Positions 33,690-45,800 of a stretch of 64,000 nt of DNA are shown piece by piece. Each line of letters starts with the position of its first letter. Position 1 is the stretch's first letter. The notes under the pieces were generated by a model. That model was not told where the DNA came from, ran no database searches, and saw only the letters and a list, made by a program, of their open reading frames with translations. Source of the stretch: Lutjanus erythropterus (taxonomy: Eukaryota > Chordata > Actinopteri > Lutjaniformes > Lutjanidae); the NCBI GenBank assembly GCA_020091685.1, contig CM034601.1, positions 7,152,429 through 7,216,428 of the forward strand, read 5' to 3'. A program made the translations under genes and the position numbers.

Positions 33690-33971
33690 ACCCACACCAG
33701 CCAGCTTGGTCCAGTGATTGGTCAGGTGTGTGCCAGGTGTGTAGGTGGGCGGGGCTTCAACATTTTCTGCTCGTTCCTCCTCTTCCTCTGGTGAAGACCG
33801 ACTGACCATGAAAAGACCGAGGGAAAACTCCACTGAAACTTCGGTTTTGGACATTTCCGAGTGGGTAAAATGTTCCCGGACTGTTTAAAGTCAGAATGAA
33901 TCCATCAGTCACTTTCACGGACTTAAACTTCGCGGTAGGCACGTCATGGAGACGCAGTTAACGTCACGAGG
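33690..33971 (+). promoter_or_regulatory. Promoter-like block with possible first exon
   Basis: An inverted CCAAT box (ATTGG, 33717-33721) and a consensus GC box (GGGCGGGGC, 33747-33755) precede a pyrimidine-rich initiator-like stretch. Plus ATGs follow at 33808 (27-codon frame MKRPRENSTETSVLDISEW..., stopped) and 33896 (stopped). The ATG at 33946 (METQLTSR) has G at -3 and +4 and stays open to a donor CGAG|GTAGGA at 33971. A CRE-like CGTCA lies at about 33963. On the minus strand a frame from ATG 33854 (MSKTEVSVEFSLGLFMVSRS) is also open. Direction and downstream exons are unknown. Confidence 0.35.
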
Positions 33972-36800
33972 TAGGAAAATTTAATGCCAAATCTCTCTGT
34001 TTCCAGCTGCAGATGTGAGGATGTTTGTTGTTGATGTTGTTTGTTTTTACTTTTAAAGTTCAAAATGGTTGACTTAAAAAGATAAGTAAATAAATGAGTA
34101 TATAAATTGGCGAATCAGAACAAATTGAGCTCTTAAAATTGCGCTGGGCGTTTGTCACTAGTAATCAACTTGTTGCTAATTTAAAGAAAGAAAAAAAATT
34201 GCAGCCCTGGTCATAACTTTTGTGAAAGTCTGTGTTTGTGTTTCTTATGACTTCACATGTTGGTTTGGTTTTGCACAGCAGCCCCGCTGTGGTTCTCCTG
34301 TGATGTATGATGCTTATTTTTTTTGCTGTAATGTGCTTTAATTCACTTGATCTCGTTCCTTTATCAATTATGTCATTGTGTGCAGTATATTGACAGTACA
34401 GACAACAAACACAGATCAACATATACAGTTCCTGTGTAGCTTCACAATATACAGGAATTGCACATTTTTCCACTTTGCGTCAGTCCATGTTGGATGAACT
34501 CAGGGCCCAGAGAAGTCTGCAGCGTTTTTGTATGTTGCTGATATGTGGCTTTCTCGTTGCAAGATAGAGTCAAAGGTCACAGGTATTCATGTACAGGGAT
34601 CTCGTCTTTGAAATTGTGGGTTGATAAATGTTGTTATTAAACTGTTGGACTGTTACTTTAACCTGTTTACCTGTGAAATGTTCCAAACAAGCTTTTTTTT
34701 TTTTGATCATTCTACAACATTCATAGTGATCTAGTTCCATTTCTGGAATCAGGATTGTAAATGTCTAATTATTCTTCTGTGTGAGAGCTGATGCAGTTTA
34801 TAACAGTTCTGACAGTTCAGCTGGTTAAGCATGATTGATGATGTAACACGAGGGTCGTGAGCTGTGTGTGTGTCTTGTCTCAAAACCCCTGTTTGTTTGT
34901 TTTTAAATGACAGATGCTTGGGTCTGTCACAAATAGAGAAACATTGACATTGACTGTAGTGCTGATCGACTGCCATGTTTGAATACTGTTTCTGCATGTT
35001 TGAGGGCAGTATAAATTATCCGTGAAATATTTCCAGTCTTACTGGTGGCTTTTCAGGGCTTTTTTGGTGTTGTTTGGTGCTTGTTTTTGGTTTGTTTTTG
35101 TCCTGTTTGTGTTCATACGAGTTGCTGTTGTTGAAATTGATTATGATACTTGATTTATATTTATCGAGGACATAAATGTTGTGAGTTTTTTCCCAGAATA
35201 TATTACTTTTGCTTTACGGACAAAGTAACAGTTTGTAATGAAAAGAAACTGCATGGTGGTTGAACGTATCTGTCAAAAAAATGTTACTTATAAACCAAAA
35301 ATATAAAATGACAGTTGGTATTGTGAGTCATGAGTCAACTTCATTTAATTTGAGAGTGAACTGTGAATCAAAAGAGGATAAAGGCCACAAGAGGGAGCCA
35401 CAACCCCAGAAAAAGAGGCTTTTCTTATTCTTTCAGCCACAGTAACTGATGAACTGACATTTATGAGAAATGTGTGAGACCATCTCAGACCTCAAACTGA
35501 TATTTACACAAAACAGAACATCCACAGGGATGAACAGCTGGTAAAATATCTCTTGGAGAGGATTTCCCTAAAACATTTTGCAGCATGTACACGGTAGCAG
35601 GTGATGATAAATCAATCAATGATCATATACAGTTAGATTAAACTACTCTTAATACAGCTTTCTTTTCACTGCACTTTTTGAAATCGCGTCAGTAATGTAA
35701 ATCCGAGTATATTACGTGTTTGTGTGTGTGTTGCTGTGAGTCATCATACGTTTGGCACACAGAGAAAAGATTCCCACACTCTCTCTGCTCTCTGACCAGA
35801 ACACTGTGGGAAGAGAAGGAAGTGCGTGTGTCTGTGTGTTTCCAGTCTCCATCTTTAGGCACTGGGACAATGTGCAGACTTGAGAATGGACTGAATAACT
35901 CAACTTTATTTATGCAGGTTAGTGCCTTTCATACAAACATGCAGCCCAAAGTCCTTCACAGAGCAAGATTAAAACAAGATAACGATGAACAGAGCTGTGC
36001 AAAACTTAACTTAAATTATAATAAATAAATAAAAGTCAATCAAATACAGAAACACATTAAAAACTAAGGCAGCGAATGACATAACACCTTAAATAAAAGC
36101 CATGATGAAAGTTGAAAGTTTCTTTTTGAGTGTTTAACTCCTAAATAAAACTTTTTTTTTTTTCTGAACTTTAACATTTATTGTTGCTTATTCAATCATG
36201 AATATTTGCTTAAAGTTGAAAACTATTCAGGATGTAAAATGAGTTTTGAGAAGTACAGCTTGAAAGGATGCGGCAGTTTTTCAGTGTACGACAGCAGGGA
36301 CTACTTTTCCTGTTTCTAGGGAAATGTGTGGTGTTACGCTGAAAGTCAGTGAGTTCAAATGAGGTAACGTGGCATGTTTTCATCTGTTAGATAACATATA
36401 AACTGACAGGCCATATAATAAAACAAGCACCTTTTTAAATATAAGATGCATTAGCAAACAACTGCCTATCTACAGCACACATATAGTATTCATTTATATT
36501 TCTGGCCACCTCCAATAGTCACTCTAATTTTTTTTCTGTTTTGTTCTCCACCCACTCCTGAGAAAAATGTGTGTACGTTTGCATAAACCACCTTAAATTT
36601 TTAAGTTTATCCCTTAAGAAAATTTCCCTAAGCTACAGGGTTCACTTATGAATCCTCTTAAGTTGTCTCCTTGTTTAGACCAAGATTTGACAGCAGTTAC
36701 TGTCATAATACTGCAGATGTGCACTTCAGTTACCGTGGTAACACTTCGCCCAAATCGTTCTTTAATGTTACTGGACTGACATTGTTGTAAGTTGTTGTTG
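33972..36800. other. AT-rich DNA, no gene seen
   Basis: TTTGTTT-rich stretches near 34020-34050 and 35050-35110. Short frames without splice support. Confidence 0.5.
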
Positions 36801-36847
36801 TTGTGCTTAGCTAACACACTTAGTTAGCCTGTGTTAGCATCCCCAAA

Positions 36848-37110
36848 ATGGTCAACAAAGTGAAAACAAAAAGAAAAATAAGAGAGGATGTTGTGAGAAA
36901 GTTGTTCTCGTTAAAGAATAAGGGAAAAGCAAGCACATAATCGAAAGTAAATTTAACCCGATCATAAGAAAAAGGCAGAAGACATGGCAGCAAGTAACTG
37001 ACAAAATCAGCGTGAGAAATCATGTTGTCAAAGAAACTGTAGATGAAGTCATGAAGAAATATGAAAATATTACTGTGACAGCAAGAAAAGAGATAAAAAA
37101 AAAAACATGA
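36848..37110 (+). pseudogene. Decayed Myb/SANT-like DNA-binding domain gene fragment
   Basis: ATG 36848 opens a basic frame (VKTKRKIREDVVRKLFSLKN). A frameshift near 36918 moves to a second frame with KHIIESKFNPIIRKRQKTW, QQVTDKISVRN, ETVDEVMKKYENIT and TARKEI, stopping at TGA 37108-37110. The spacing KHIIxxKFN...WQQVTDKI...TVDEVMKKYxxIT.xARKEI fits the Myb/SANT-like domain of NAIF1-type and Harbinger-associated proteins (Trp of helix 1, then VxxKKY-like helix 3). Only the domain survives. It is probably a transposon-derived or retroposed remnant. Confidence 0.6.
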
Positions 37111-37779
37111 CAGGAGTCAACAAAAACTCCCGAGTCTCAAAAAATGAGTTATGTTAAAGTTTGGGTGGCTAGCTACATACTAGTGCTAACATCAAATGTG
37201 TACTCTCTAACAAGCAGTGGATCGCTCATAGTGTCCAGTGGATTTTCTCTGTACTGAAATATATATCTTGGTATCACGTTGTCGTCTTCAATGACCACGA
37301 ATTCAACTGTTGTCTTTTGTTCCACAAATAATTTCCCTTTTCAAGGGAGTATTATGAGTCTCTTCTAAGTGGTTTTATGTAACTGGGCACTAGCTCCTTA
37401 TGCTCTTGTATGTCCATTGTTCATGTTCAGTTAGCATACGTTGGGTTTATCAGAGCTTTTTGTGAACCAAACAGCAAAGTTATGGGCGAAGACATGCAAA
37501 AATATTCTGAAGAGCTGAGGTGAACAACACAGTATGATGATAATTATCTCGGGTTCATCACTACCAGCATTGTTTTTCGCATGCAGTCAATTGTTAATGT
37601 GAAAATATTGATTATAGCAGGTCTCAGCTGTCACCTAACTCCTGTGTGTTTGAATGGGCCACCACAGGAACAGATCTAACAGCTGATCTCTCGAAACATT
37701 TGTCAGTTATGACTAATAGAATAAACATATATAATTCAACGCTCTCTCAGGTTTTTTCAGAAAGCCCGAGTGTGTGTTT
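37111..37779. other. No gene seen
   Basis: AT-rich sequence without supportable features. Confidence 0.55.
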
Positions 37780-38110
37780 TTTTGCACTGTGACCTTTTTT
37801 TTCCTGTGAAGGCAGCGGGCAGTCCGTTACCCAGGGTCCTTGGCGAGGCCAGCTGTCAGCGTCCAGCGTTTTCCAGTTCAGACTGTGGGAAAGTGGGAAC
37901 CCCGGTTTGTCCCACAAGGCTCGCTAATATCTAACAACCGACCCCCCCCCCCCTTTCTCATCCTGCTTCCTGGACCGACGGCTAAATATAATACACCCGG
38001 CCGTGAATTTCCCGCCCTGTCCCAAAATACAGAGCCAAAATACTGCGCTGACACGAGGCATGTTCTTTCAGAGATTCTCGTTCTCTTTTTCTCTAATGTT
38101 GTATCAGTTC
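37780..38110. promoter_or_regulatory. Candidate conserved non-coding or CpG element F
   Basis: GGCAGCGGGCAGTCCGTTAC, TGGACCGACGGCTAAATATA, ACACCCGGCCGTGAATTTCC and AGCGTTTTCCAG occur in a repeat-free, GC-rich block with a C13 run (37943-37956). Both strands have about 90-codon frames, neither convincing. Confidence 0.3.
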
Positions 38111-40113
38111 TGATACGACAAAGATAAGATTTGCACATTTAGAGCAAATATTTACACCTAGATATGACGAAAAAGCTTTTAGAAGGAGCTCTCAAAGATA
38201 ATAGATAGAAGAAATAGATAGAACTGAACACCATTAATAAATGTGGGTTTTTCAGTGGTCAGTGCCAATATTTAGAGAGCAAGGCGGCCTATATATAATG
38301 CAGATAACAAAACAAAGGAAAGTCATGTGCAACTCCAATACTCCATGCACATTACAATCCAAAATAGATTGTTATCTCAGACAGTAATGTGCTGTTTTCC
38401 GATGGAACCGTTATTAATTCAGGAAACAGAAAAATACAACCCCATTTCCAAAAAAACTTTGGGTCATGCTGTAGATTTCAGAAGGTTACTGGTAACTAGG
38501 TAGAGCATGGTACAGGATGTAAGATGTGATGACATTATTCTACAGATTATGGCATCATAATGCATTTATTGAACACTAGCCAGTACCAGTTTTGGATTAT
38601 ATTTGTTGTTTTTTAGGATGACAGGAGTACTGTGTTCACATTTAGAAAAGGCGATGGTGACTGAGGACATTTAGTCCACTGATAAGACTGCCTGCAGATG
38701 TGTCTGCAAACATTGGCCTCGTGAGCACAGATTATCTCAAAATGTCCAACAATCAGCCTGATTGATCAGCCTTCCCATTAATCTGTATCTTGCTTGTTTT
38801 AATGATAATTAGATTTTGAAACTGTAATACTAATCGTCTGGAATTTTTACTGTGGTTTATCGTGAAACCGGTAATCATTTAACTCCTAATTGCAACAGTG
38901 ATTGACTGTGCTTTGACACCCAGATTCTCTAAACTCGCAAACAGTAAAAATCTGTTACCTTCCTACTCTTATCAGCAAAGAGCAGGCAGCTTCTCAGCCA
39001 CCATCAACCATTGCTTTCACCAGTAAAATGACAAACATCATTGCATTCCAATTTCATGAGTTGCACTCACCAGGTTATACTTTTATATCTTCACTTCATA
39101 TCATGTCACTTATTTAAGCTCGTCAACTTTATAGCTGATATGATTCTATGAGGATATGAATGACTGTGGCACAAAGTAATATTATTTGTCATCATTTGTG
39201 TAATTGAGACATATATGTGCTTTAAAAATGAAAAAAAAAGAATAATGTATAGGTTCAAAATGTTAAGAACTTTTCTTAATGTCTCCTGCACAGTTTGATA
39301 TTTTTTCCTCTGTAATTTTCCAGTTTTGATGCTTTGTGGCTGTAAATAAACTAAGGCCAAACCCGAGCCGGATGGATGGATGGATGAATGGCTGGTTGGT
39401 TGGTTGCATGGCTGGCTGAGTACACGCAGCACTTAACCCCATCGCTGAATACCACACCACCATCAGCAGCAGCAGGCCATTACTGTTCAGGAAATATGCT
39501 GAATTATTCAATCACTTCCTCTCTGCATTCTCTACAGGATGCACACAGTCTATTGAAATCACAGAAAGCGTGTGTGTGTCTGTGTGTGTGTGTTGATGAC
39601 GTGTGTGCATGAAGGGTACGGGTTCATGTTCGTGTGTGTGTCGTAAACTCTTGGTTATGACCTACATAGGTTGCCTGCTTGTAGCCAACGCTTAAACTTA
39701 ATTTGAGTTCAAATTTCACTTCTAGTCTCCAAACTAAATAAATAAATTACAAAACGGTCATCATGTTTTGATTTAACATAAAGAATCATGCATTTGTGCC
39801 ATGCACCGTTGAGGTTCATGCTCAAGTCTTTGAGCCCTGCAGCCACGTCTGCATTTATTTTTGACGGTTATGTCAGTGGTACATGGAAATGCCCTTAAAG
39901 TGCAGCGTGGACTGACAGTTCATCACTGCATAACCACACAACATGTAATATAATGAGACAAAAATAAAGAGATGTAATGCTTGCTAAATGCAACTCTAGT
40001 TAGCAGTTATGTACAGTATGCAGTGGAAGTGCAAACATGAGGAATGGTCCTCCAAAGACATTAGATGGCGCGCTGTGAGTCCGTGGTTAGGCAGATGTTT
40101 GACAGAAGGAAAT
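38111..40113. other. No gene seen
   Basis: At 38436-38460, CAACCCCATTTCCAAAAAAA resembles one end of the element at 44414-45154. A (GGAT)n/(GGTT)n run lies at 39369-39405, and short (GT)n at 39569-39592. Confidence 0.5.
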
Positions 40114-40310
40114 AAGTGTCACACACCCTGGCTCCGTAGGCATGTTTCTTTATTTCAAATTATGTTTTGGCCCTCAGGCCCCTTTACAAGATCAACAACC
40201 ATGATGATTTATTGATTGATGAACGAATGTTGATCTTGAAGAAGGCCTGAGGGTCAAAACGTCATCTGAATAAAAGAAAAATGCATATGGAGCCAGAGAG
40301 TGCAACACTT
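40114..40310. repeat. Near-perfect inverted repeat (hairpin), about 84-base arms
   Basis: The left arm AAGTGTCACACACCCTGGCT... and the right arm ending ...AGCCAGAGAGTGCAACACTT are inverses. They continue through GGCATGTTTCTTTATTTCA / TGAATAAAAGAAAAATGC and GGCCCTCAGGCC / GGCCTGAGGG to ACAAGATCAAC / GTTGATCTTG. The loop is about 29 bases (40198-40227). The inner motif (GATCTTGAAGAAGGCCTGAG, AAAACGTCATCTGAATAAA) is typical of a dispersed fish repeat usually seen as a single copy, so this may be two head-to-head copies or a foldback element. Confidence 0.85.
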
Positions 40311-42839
40311 TTTTTTTTCCCCACTTGCAAATCTATTTGCAGCAGTCAGCATCTCATTTCAACGCGGGATGGGCCGGTCCAATACTGACCAGAGTCACTG
40401 GATCAGATATCAGGGAGGGAACTATAATCTAATACTATCCATTAACCTAAACTGCCACATAAATGCTTAACTAAACTTTGCCCCAAATGCTGTAGAGAGA
40501 GATGCGTCGTAAGGAACACAGATGAGCAGCAAGAGTCACATGAAAAGTAGCTTGAATGTGAGTGAGTCCTGTCAAACTGCGAGGGGTTATTTAAGCTCAA
40601 GGAAGGAAAAAGACAAAGCAGCTGCTTTTTAAAATTAATTTGAACTGGTTGAGTAGCACCAATCACCAACTGATCGGATACCAGTACCAGGGACAAGTTT
40701 TATTTGAACTCTGCATGTAGTGTGTGATCAGCATCAGGAATTATGGCATAAATGTGATATGATTCCTATCATTGTCAACCCTTTGTAAAACGAGTACTTG
40801 TGTACAGAAATTAATAGAAATTAATATCAGAGGATGCCCATGATTTCGCCATCTTGGGGTAAAAAAGTGTACAACATGCTGCTGGATTTCGGGGTTAATA
40901 AGGCTGCATAGATACTGGTAACAGCTTAGTTCTTCAAGAGAGGGAAAAGGACGGTGTCTTATTGGTGTCTCTGTTGGCAGGTTGCGGTATCAGACATGAA
41001 GTAGTCGTATCAAGCCAGCCCTTGTGGCTACTGATGCAACAAAGCACACCTCTGACCACACCCCGCCACATCCAGCAGAGCTCAGACTTGAAACTTTATA
41101 TTAGAGAGAGGGCAGTTATGAAGTATATATATGTATATATGAAGTTATTCTTTAGCTGTCTGTTGCAATGCACAAATATTGTAGTAAGCAAGAATTTGAA
41201 AAATCAAAGCATTTAACATAATCTAGGGTTCTGCAGAATGCTAACGTTTTGATACGCTTGTGTTGAGATATGGTTGAGGAAAATAACATGAATTGATCAG
41301 GCTGCTCATTGGCCAAAGAGAGAAAGCTGACTTTGGTGTATTTATGTTTAGTTTCACAATGATTTTGGTGAAAATTGAGCAGCTTGTTCATTAGACATCA
41401 GAGGAGGACTGAGGAGTTTGCTTTTCAGTTATTAAATTTCATGCTAATATCGGTCTCCTCTTAACCATGAAGACTTTTGTTTTTGAGGGTTGTTTCATTG
41501 GGATCCTCTTTTTTTTAACAAACCGCACCGCAGTTTGGTATTTCTGTCACTTGGCCAAATAAACCCATCCAAAGAAGTCTCAGATGTTCCTTTTGTTTTT
41601 TCTTATAAAGTGGGTGGAAACATTTTTGAACCAAATGGTTTATCTTAGGCCTTGAACGCAGCTGCATCTCTGACCGGACGCCAGCTTCTCATTTTGACCA
41701 CTGGGTCAGCAACAAACATCCGCAAAAACTAATCGACAGAAATACAAGTCATGTGGGTTTTAATTGATGTCATCAGATGAATGCAGTTGGCCATTTTGCC
41801 GTGAACCAAGAGCTTGTATGAAAACTTGGGGACGTCTTAATGGATCGATGAATCACAGTCAAGCCCTACCATCTGACTTGTTGAGTGTTTAGAGAACAAA
41901 AATATGACATTATGAGCAAAAACTAATTCAACATATAATTTAGATGAAAATATCTGAATGGGAACGTGTATTCTGAGTTTCATGAGTGAGAAAAAGCCGA
42001 AGACAGGACATGGGACGAAAGAATGAGAGTGGGAGGGAGAGATGGATGGATGTGAATTCCAGAGGGCAGGGAGAGGAGTTTTGTCATCCCAGCAGCAGAA
42101 ACAGGAAGTGAGTTAAAACCTCTGTCCTGACCTTCTGACCCCTGCAGATAACATTCCCACCCTCCCCCATCCCTGCAGCTGTGTGCAGCCCTCCCTCTCT
42201 CCCTGGATCTCTTTCTCCCACTTGTTTCCTGTACGTAAGTCCAACTTCATGAATCTCTAAAGTTAAGCTTTTCTTTGCCATGGTGTCATGAGGTTTGGGA
42301 CTCCTTCCCCCGTGACACAGATTACTTTCATTTGAGGTGTTCTGTAAATTATTAGATCAAGCCATGTGTTAGCATTAGTTTACAGATGTTGCTAAATTTT
42401 TTTGCAATCTTGGTTCAGTGCCAAATTATGGTGATAAGACCTTTAACCAGTTGCAATCATAATCCACTGACCACTCACGCTCATATGCTTGCTGTGGGTG
42501 AAGTTTGATGTTGGGGATCAGCTTCAGGAGCCGTAAACTGGATACAACAGGTGCAGCTCATTAAATGAACCATCCATCGATTTCCCAAAATGTTGTGCAG
42601 ACATGTGATGGTCCTCATAGTGATCGCCTCACATTTGTGGTGTTGATTCTCAGCAACTATTGGATGGATTGCCATGAAGTCAGGTAACCTCAAGTTTCAT
42701 CACGTTTTCAGTTGCCCAACAGTTTTAATTATGACAAACAACTGTACCTGCAAAACTATGACTATGACGTTCCCATCAGCCTCAGCTGTAGGAGTGCTTT
42801 GTGTGTGATGCATATTACTACATGGGCTTGTTAAATACT
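40311..42839. other. No gene seen
   Basis: Mixed DNA. GAGAGATGGATGGATGTG near 42040. No supportable gene or element boundary. Confidence 0.5.
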
Positions 42840-43100
42840 TGATTCTGATTGGTCACATTACAGCATTCAAAAGTCTGTATGGCAGACCGTTGCAGACCAT
42901 TGCTATGGATGCAGTTCTGATCGTAGACTCTGGAGGAGCGATAAAATCATTTTTAAATTGTTTTTTTGGTAATTTATCATGTAATAAGCAGAATAATGTA
43001 CAGTGAGAATGTCATTATTGTGGAAAAAATGCTTCAGGATGAGTCTGCATCATCCTCTCTGGGTTTATTTCACAATAATGACCTCTTCACTGTACATTAT
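42840..43100. repeat. Dispersed teleost repeat fragment
   Basis: CTTGATTCTGATTGGTCACA, CAGACCATTGCTATGG, CATGTAATAAGCAGAATAAT and TATTTCACAATAATGACCTC follow the order of a fish repeat of the TGATTGGTCA...TTTCACAATAATGAC type. Confidence 0.6.
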
Positions 43101-43264
43101 CCCTTACTTAGCAAGTGTTAGCATGCTAACACGCTAAACTAAGCCTTGTAACATTAAAAAGTTTATATCTGTTAAACATCAGCATGTTAGCATTTTTGTT
43201 GATATTATGTCAGCGTGCTTATTTTAGAATTTAAGTCAAATTACCTCCATGTCTAAGTGTTGCC

Positions 43265-43724
43265 CATAGACCGTAATTAAAGATGGGCCATGCATCTCCA
43301 CTTTGCTCCACTGTGAAAAAATGAAACCAAAATTTAATGGATAAAGGCTCTGCCTGTGCAGGTGACATCACTGAATCTGTGCAGTAGTGATAGTCAAAGT
43401 GGGGTTAGATTGGCGCTATCAGAATCCCACCAATAGCATTTAATATCATCAAATAACAAATTTTAAATCAAACTTAGTCAGAAAAATTAACATTTGAATA
43501 TACAGCAGTGCGATAAGATGTCTAAAATGACAGAAACCATCTTTGGGTATTTTTTATTTAACGTGTTTTTATTTTTTTTTTTTTTAATTGTGGTCCATGT
43601 TCCATCTGCTAACATGGAGGATCTGATGACCTATACTGCAGTGAGACACCAGGGGGGCAAGCCAGACATATTGGCCTCACTTTCGGGAACCTGGCATGTC
43701 ATCCATCTTTATATACAGCCGGTG
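43265..43724. mobile_element. TIR element of the 'CATAGACTGTA...AAAGATGG' type
   Basis: The left end is CATAGACCGTAATTAAAGAT. The right end, inverted, reads CACCGGCTGTATATAAAGAT. The interior includes ACCTATACTGCAGTGAGACA, CCAGGGGGGCAAGCCAGACA and GCATGTCATCCATCTTTATA, typical of this teleost family. The 131-codon frame 43494-43889 runs out of it and is not a gene. Confidence 0.75.
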
Positions 43725-44111
43725 ATGCAGTCTAACAGAACTGTTAGCATAGCTGTTCACTTTCAGTTTTGTTCCACATTGCAGGAGGGTAAACCCAAAC
43801 CTGCGATCCTTGAAGTGAATCCCTGTAGCTGTGATGCATTGCCGTGTATTTGTGATGTTGGATACATGAAAATGATGTGTTATGTCTAATCAGTTGCAAA
43901 TTACTGAGGCACACCAAGCTGTTACACTAAGGAGGCTGTAAAATCTGGTGCTGATGAATGATATTAATGAGAGGTATTTCTAATATTTAGTCTACCGCTG
44001 CTGGACGTGGTACAAATGTAAAAAAAAACATGTTCTCTTACACAAGTATATATCATCTCATATCTCCTCCTTGTCTTCATCCTTTCCTCTCTCCCACCCA
44101 CACAAATCCCC

Positions 44112-44186
44112 AACATCCTACTCTCACTCTCACTCTCTCACACACACACTCTCACACACACTCTCACTCACACACACACACACAAG
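44112..44186. repeat. (CT)n/(CA)n compound microsatellite
   Basis: CACTCTCACTCTCTCACACA and similar, ending in a (CA) run. Confidence 0.95.
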
Positions 44187-44413
44187 GAAAGCCACAGCTA
44201 TGACCTCTTATCTTTTCCAAACACCCTGCCAGCACCTAAGCCATCTGAGTCCATTTTGCGTCTTGGATCATTACATCATAGACCTTGCCCACAATCAAAA
44301 CAGATGTTTGAACTCTGAAACTTTCCCAAAGCCATATCAGCATTTATGCTTTTTGTACCACCATCAGAAGTAATGTAATGGAGTGTAAAAACAACTAAAC
44401 TTCACTTCTATAA

Positions 44414-45154
44414 TACAAACCACAATCCGAAAAAGTTGGGACTTTGTGTAAAACGTAAATAAAAACAGAAGGCAATGATTTGCAAAAACTTGTGGAATGA
44501 TATTCAATTGAATACAGTAAGAAGACAAGATTTTTTTTGTTTATTTATTTGACAGGGACGATACATAGGCATTGTAACATTTAAGTAAAACATGCAACCA
44601 ATGCAATGTATGTACTTTTCCTTGTCCCAGGTTAGTTTAATGTTCAAAATTATCTAATAATCACCTTTTCTTTTCTTTTACCAAGTGTGTATTAGGTGTT
44701 TGGGAACTGAGGACACAACATTCTTGCTTGATTTATGACTTTAGTTGCTCAACAGTACACTGTCATATTTTTTTCTGATAAAGATGTCTGCATGGCAGCA
44801 TATGTTGCTCCAAAACCTGTATGTACCTTTCAGTATTAACAGGGCCTTTACAGATGTGACACCTCGCCCCATCCTTACCTGTGAATGGCTGAGCCTTTCG
44901 AGGGCGCCCCTTTAATACTCATTCATGATACCATCACCTGTTGAGCTTTCTGTCTTATGTTGCCCCCTTCTCCCAATTTTTTAAGCATGTAGCAGGCATC
45001 AAAAACAAAGCAAAACGATGAAGTTTATCAGTTTGACCATTAAAATTCTTGTCTCTGTGCTGTATTCAACGGAAGTGGAAAATGATTTATAAGTCTTTGC
45101 ATTCTGTTATACGTTTTATACAGCATCCCAGCTTTTTTGGAATTGGGTTTTGTG
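44414..45154. mobile_element. Long-TIR non-autonomous DNA transposon ('ACAAACCCAATTCCAAAAAAG')
   Basis: The left arm, ACAAACCACAATCCGAAAAA, then GTTGGGACTTTGTGTAAAAC and AACAGAAGGCAATGATTTGC, is matched by the inverted right arm (ACAAAACCCAATTCCAAAAA, GCTGGGATGCTGTATAAAAC, AACAGAATGCAAAGAC). The interior has AAGTTTATCAGTTTGACCAT, also typical of this common teleost element. There is a secondary insertion or divergence near 44540-44640. About 740 bp, no transposase. Confidence 0.8.
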
Positions 45155-45453
45155 TTTTAGAAACATAGTTTACTTACCTAATTAGGCTGACATTCATAGT
45201 TTTGATGTGAAATCAATGAAACACTTTGCTTTAGAATACATTATTGATTGTCTGTAGCTACTGATAGTTTTCTATAATATGATGATTATAACTTGGTTGC
45301 ATTTACTTGCAGCCACATCGCTAACTTTCACTGTAATTCTTACTGTTTCACTTGTTTATGTGAGGTTAGTGTTGGCAGCCATTCTCCCTGACGACTCTGA
45401 CCTCTGACCCTCTTTCCTTTCTGTTACTGTGTTTTTTTTGTTTGGTTATTGAC

Positions 45454-45800
45454 AGCTATAAACCACAGCGATGAGTGCGTGTGAGGCCGATCTAGCCTCA
45501 CCCAGTAATGGTCCTCACCAACAGCAGAGCTCCAGTATCGTCTGTGTAAACACAGAAGAATGGCTTTTCGGAGTGATTGACGGCTGTATGGGTGTTTGAC
45601 GGACAGGCCGTTTTGTCTCTGAGGGGCTGTGAGAACGACTCCCAGGGTGCACCAGGACAGCGCCTGTAAACAACAAGGGCCACAGTAAAGATGCGCAAGT
45701 TGGTGAGGGTAGGGGGTCGGGCAGGGTGGAGGGCGGCTCCCCACCTCTGGACGCCCACTGCTTTAACAGCGGGGTCGGAGGTCACGGCTGGAAGTGGCAT
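45454..45800. other. GC-rich exon-like island
   Basis: GGTTATTGACAG after a T-rich tract (acceptor-like, ending 45454) precedes ATG 45471, opening MSACEADLASPSNGPHQQQS for about 42 codons. Two longer minus frames (45424-45744, 45498-45803) cover the same block. GC is much higher than the flanks. I cannot tell a small coding exon from a conserved non-coding island. Confidence 0.2.

Noticed and set aside
43494..43889. 131-codon plus frame
   Set aside because: It lies largely inside a TIR repeat of a common teleost family.
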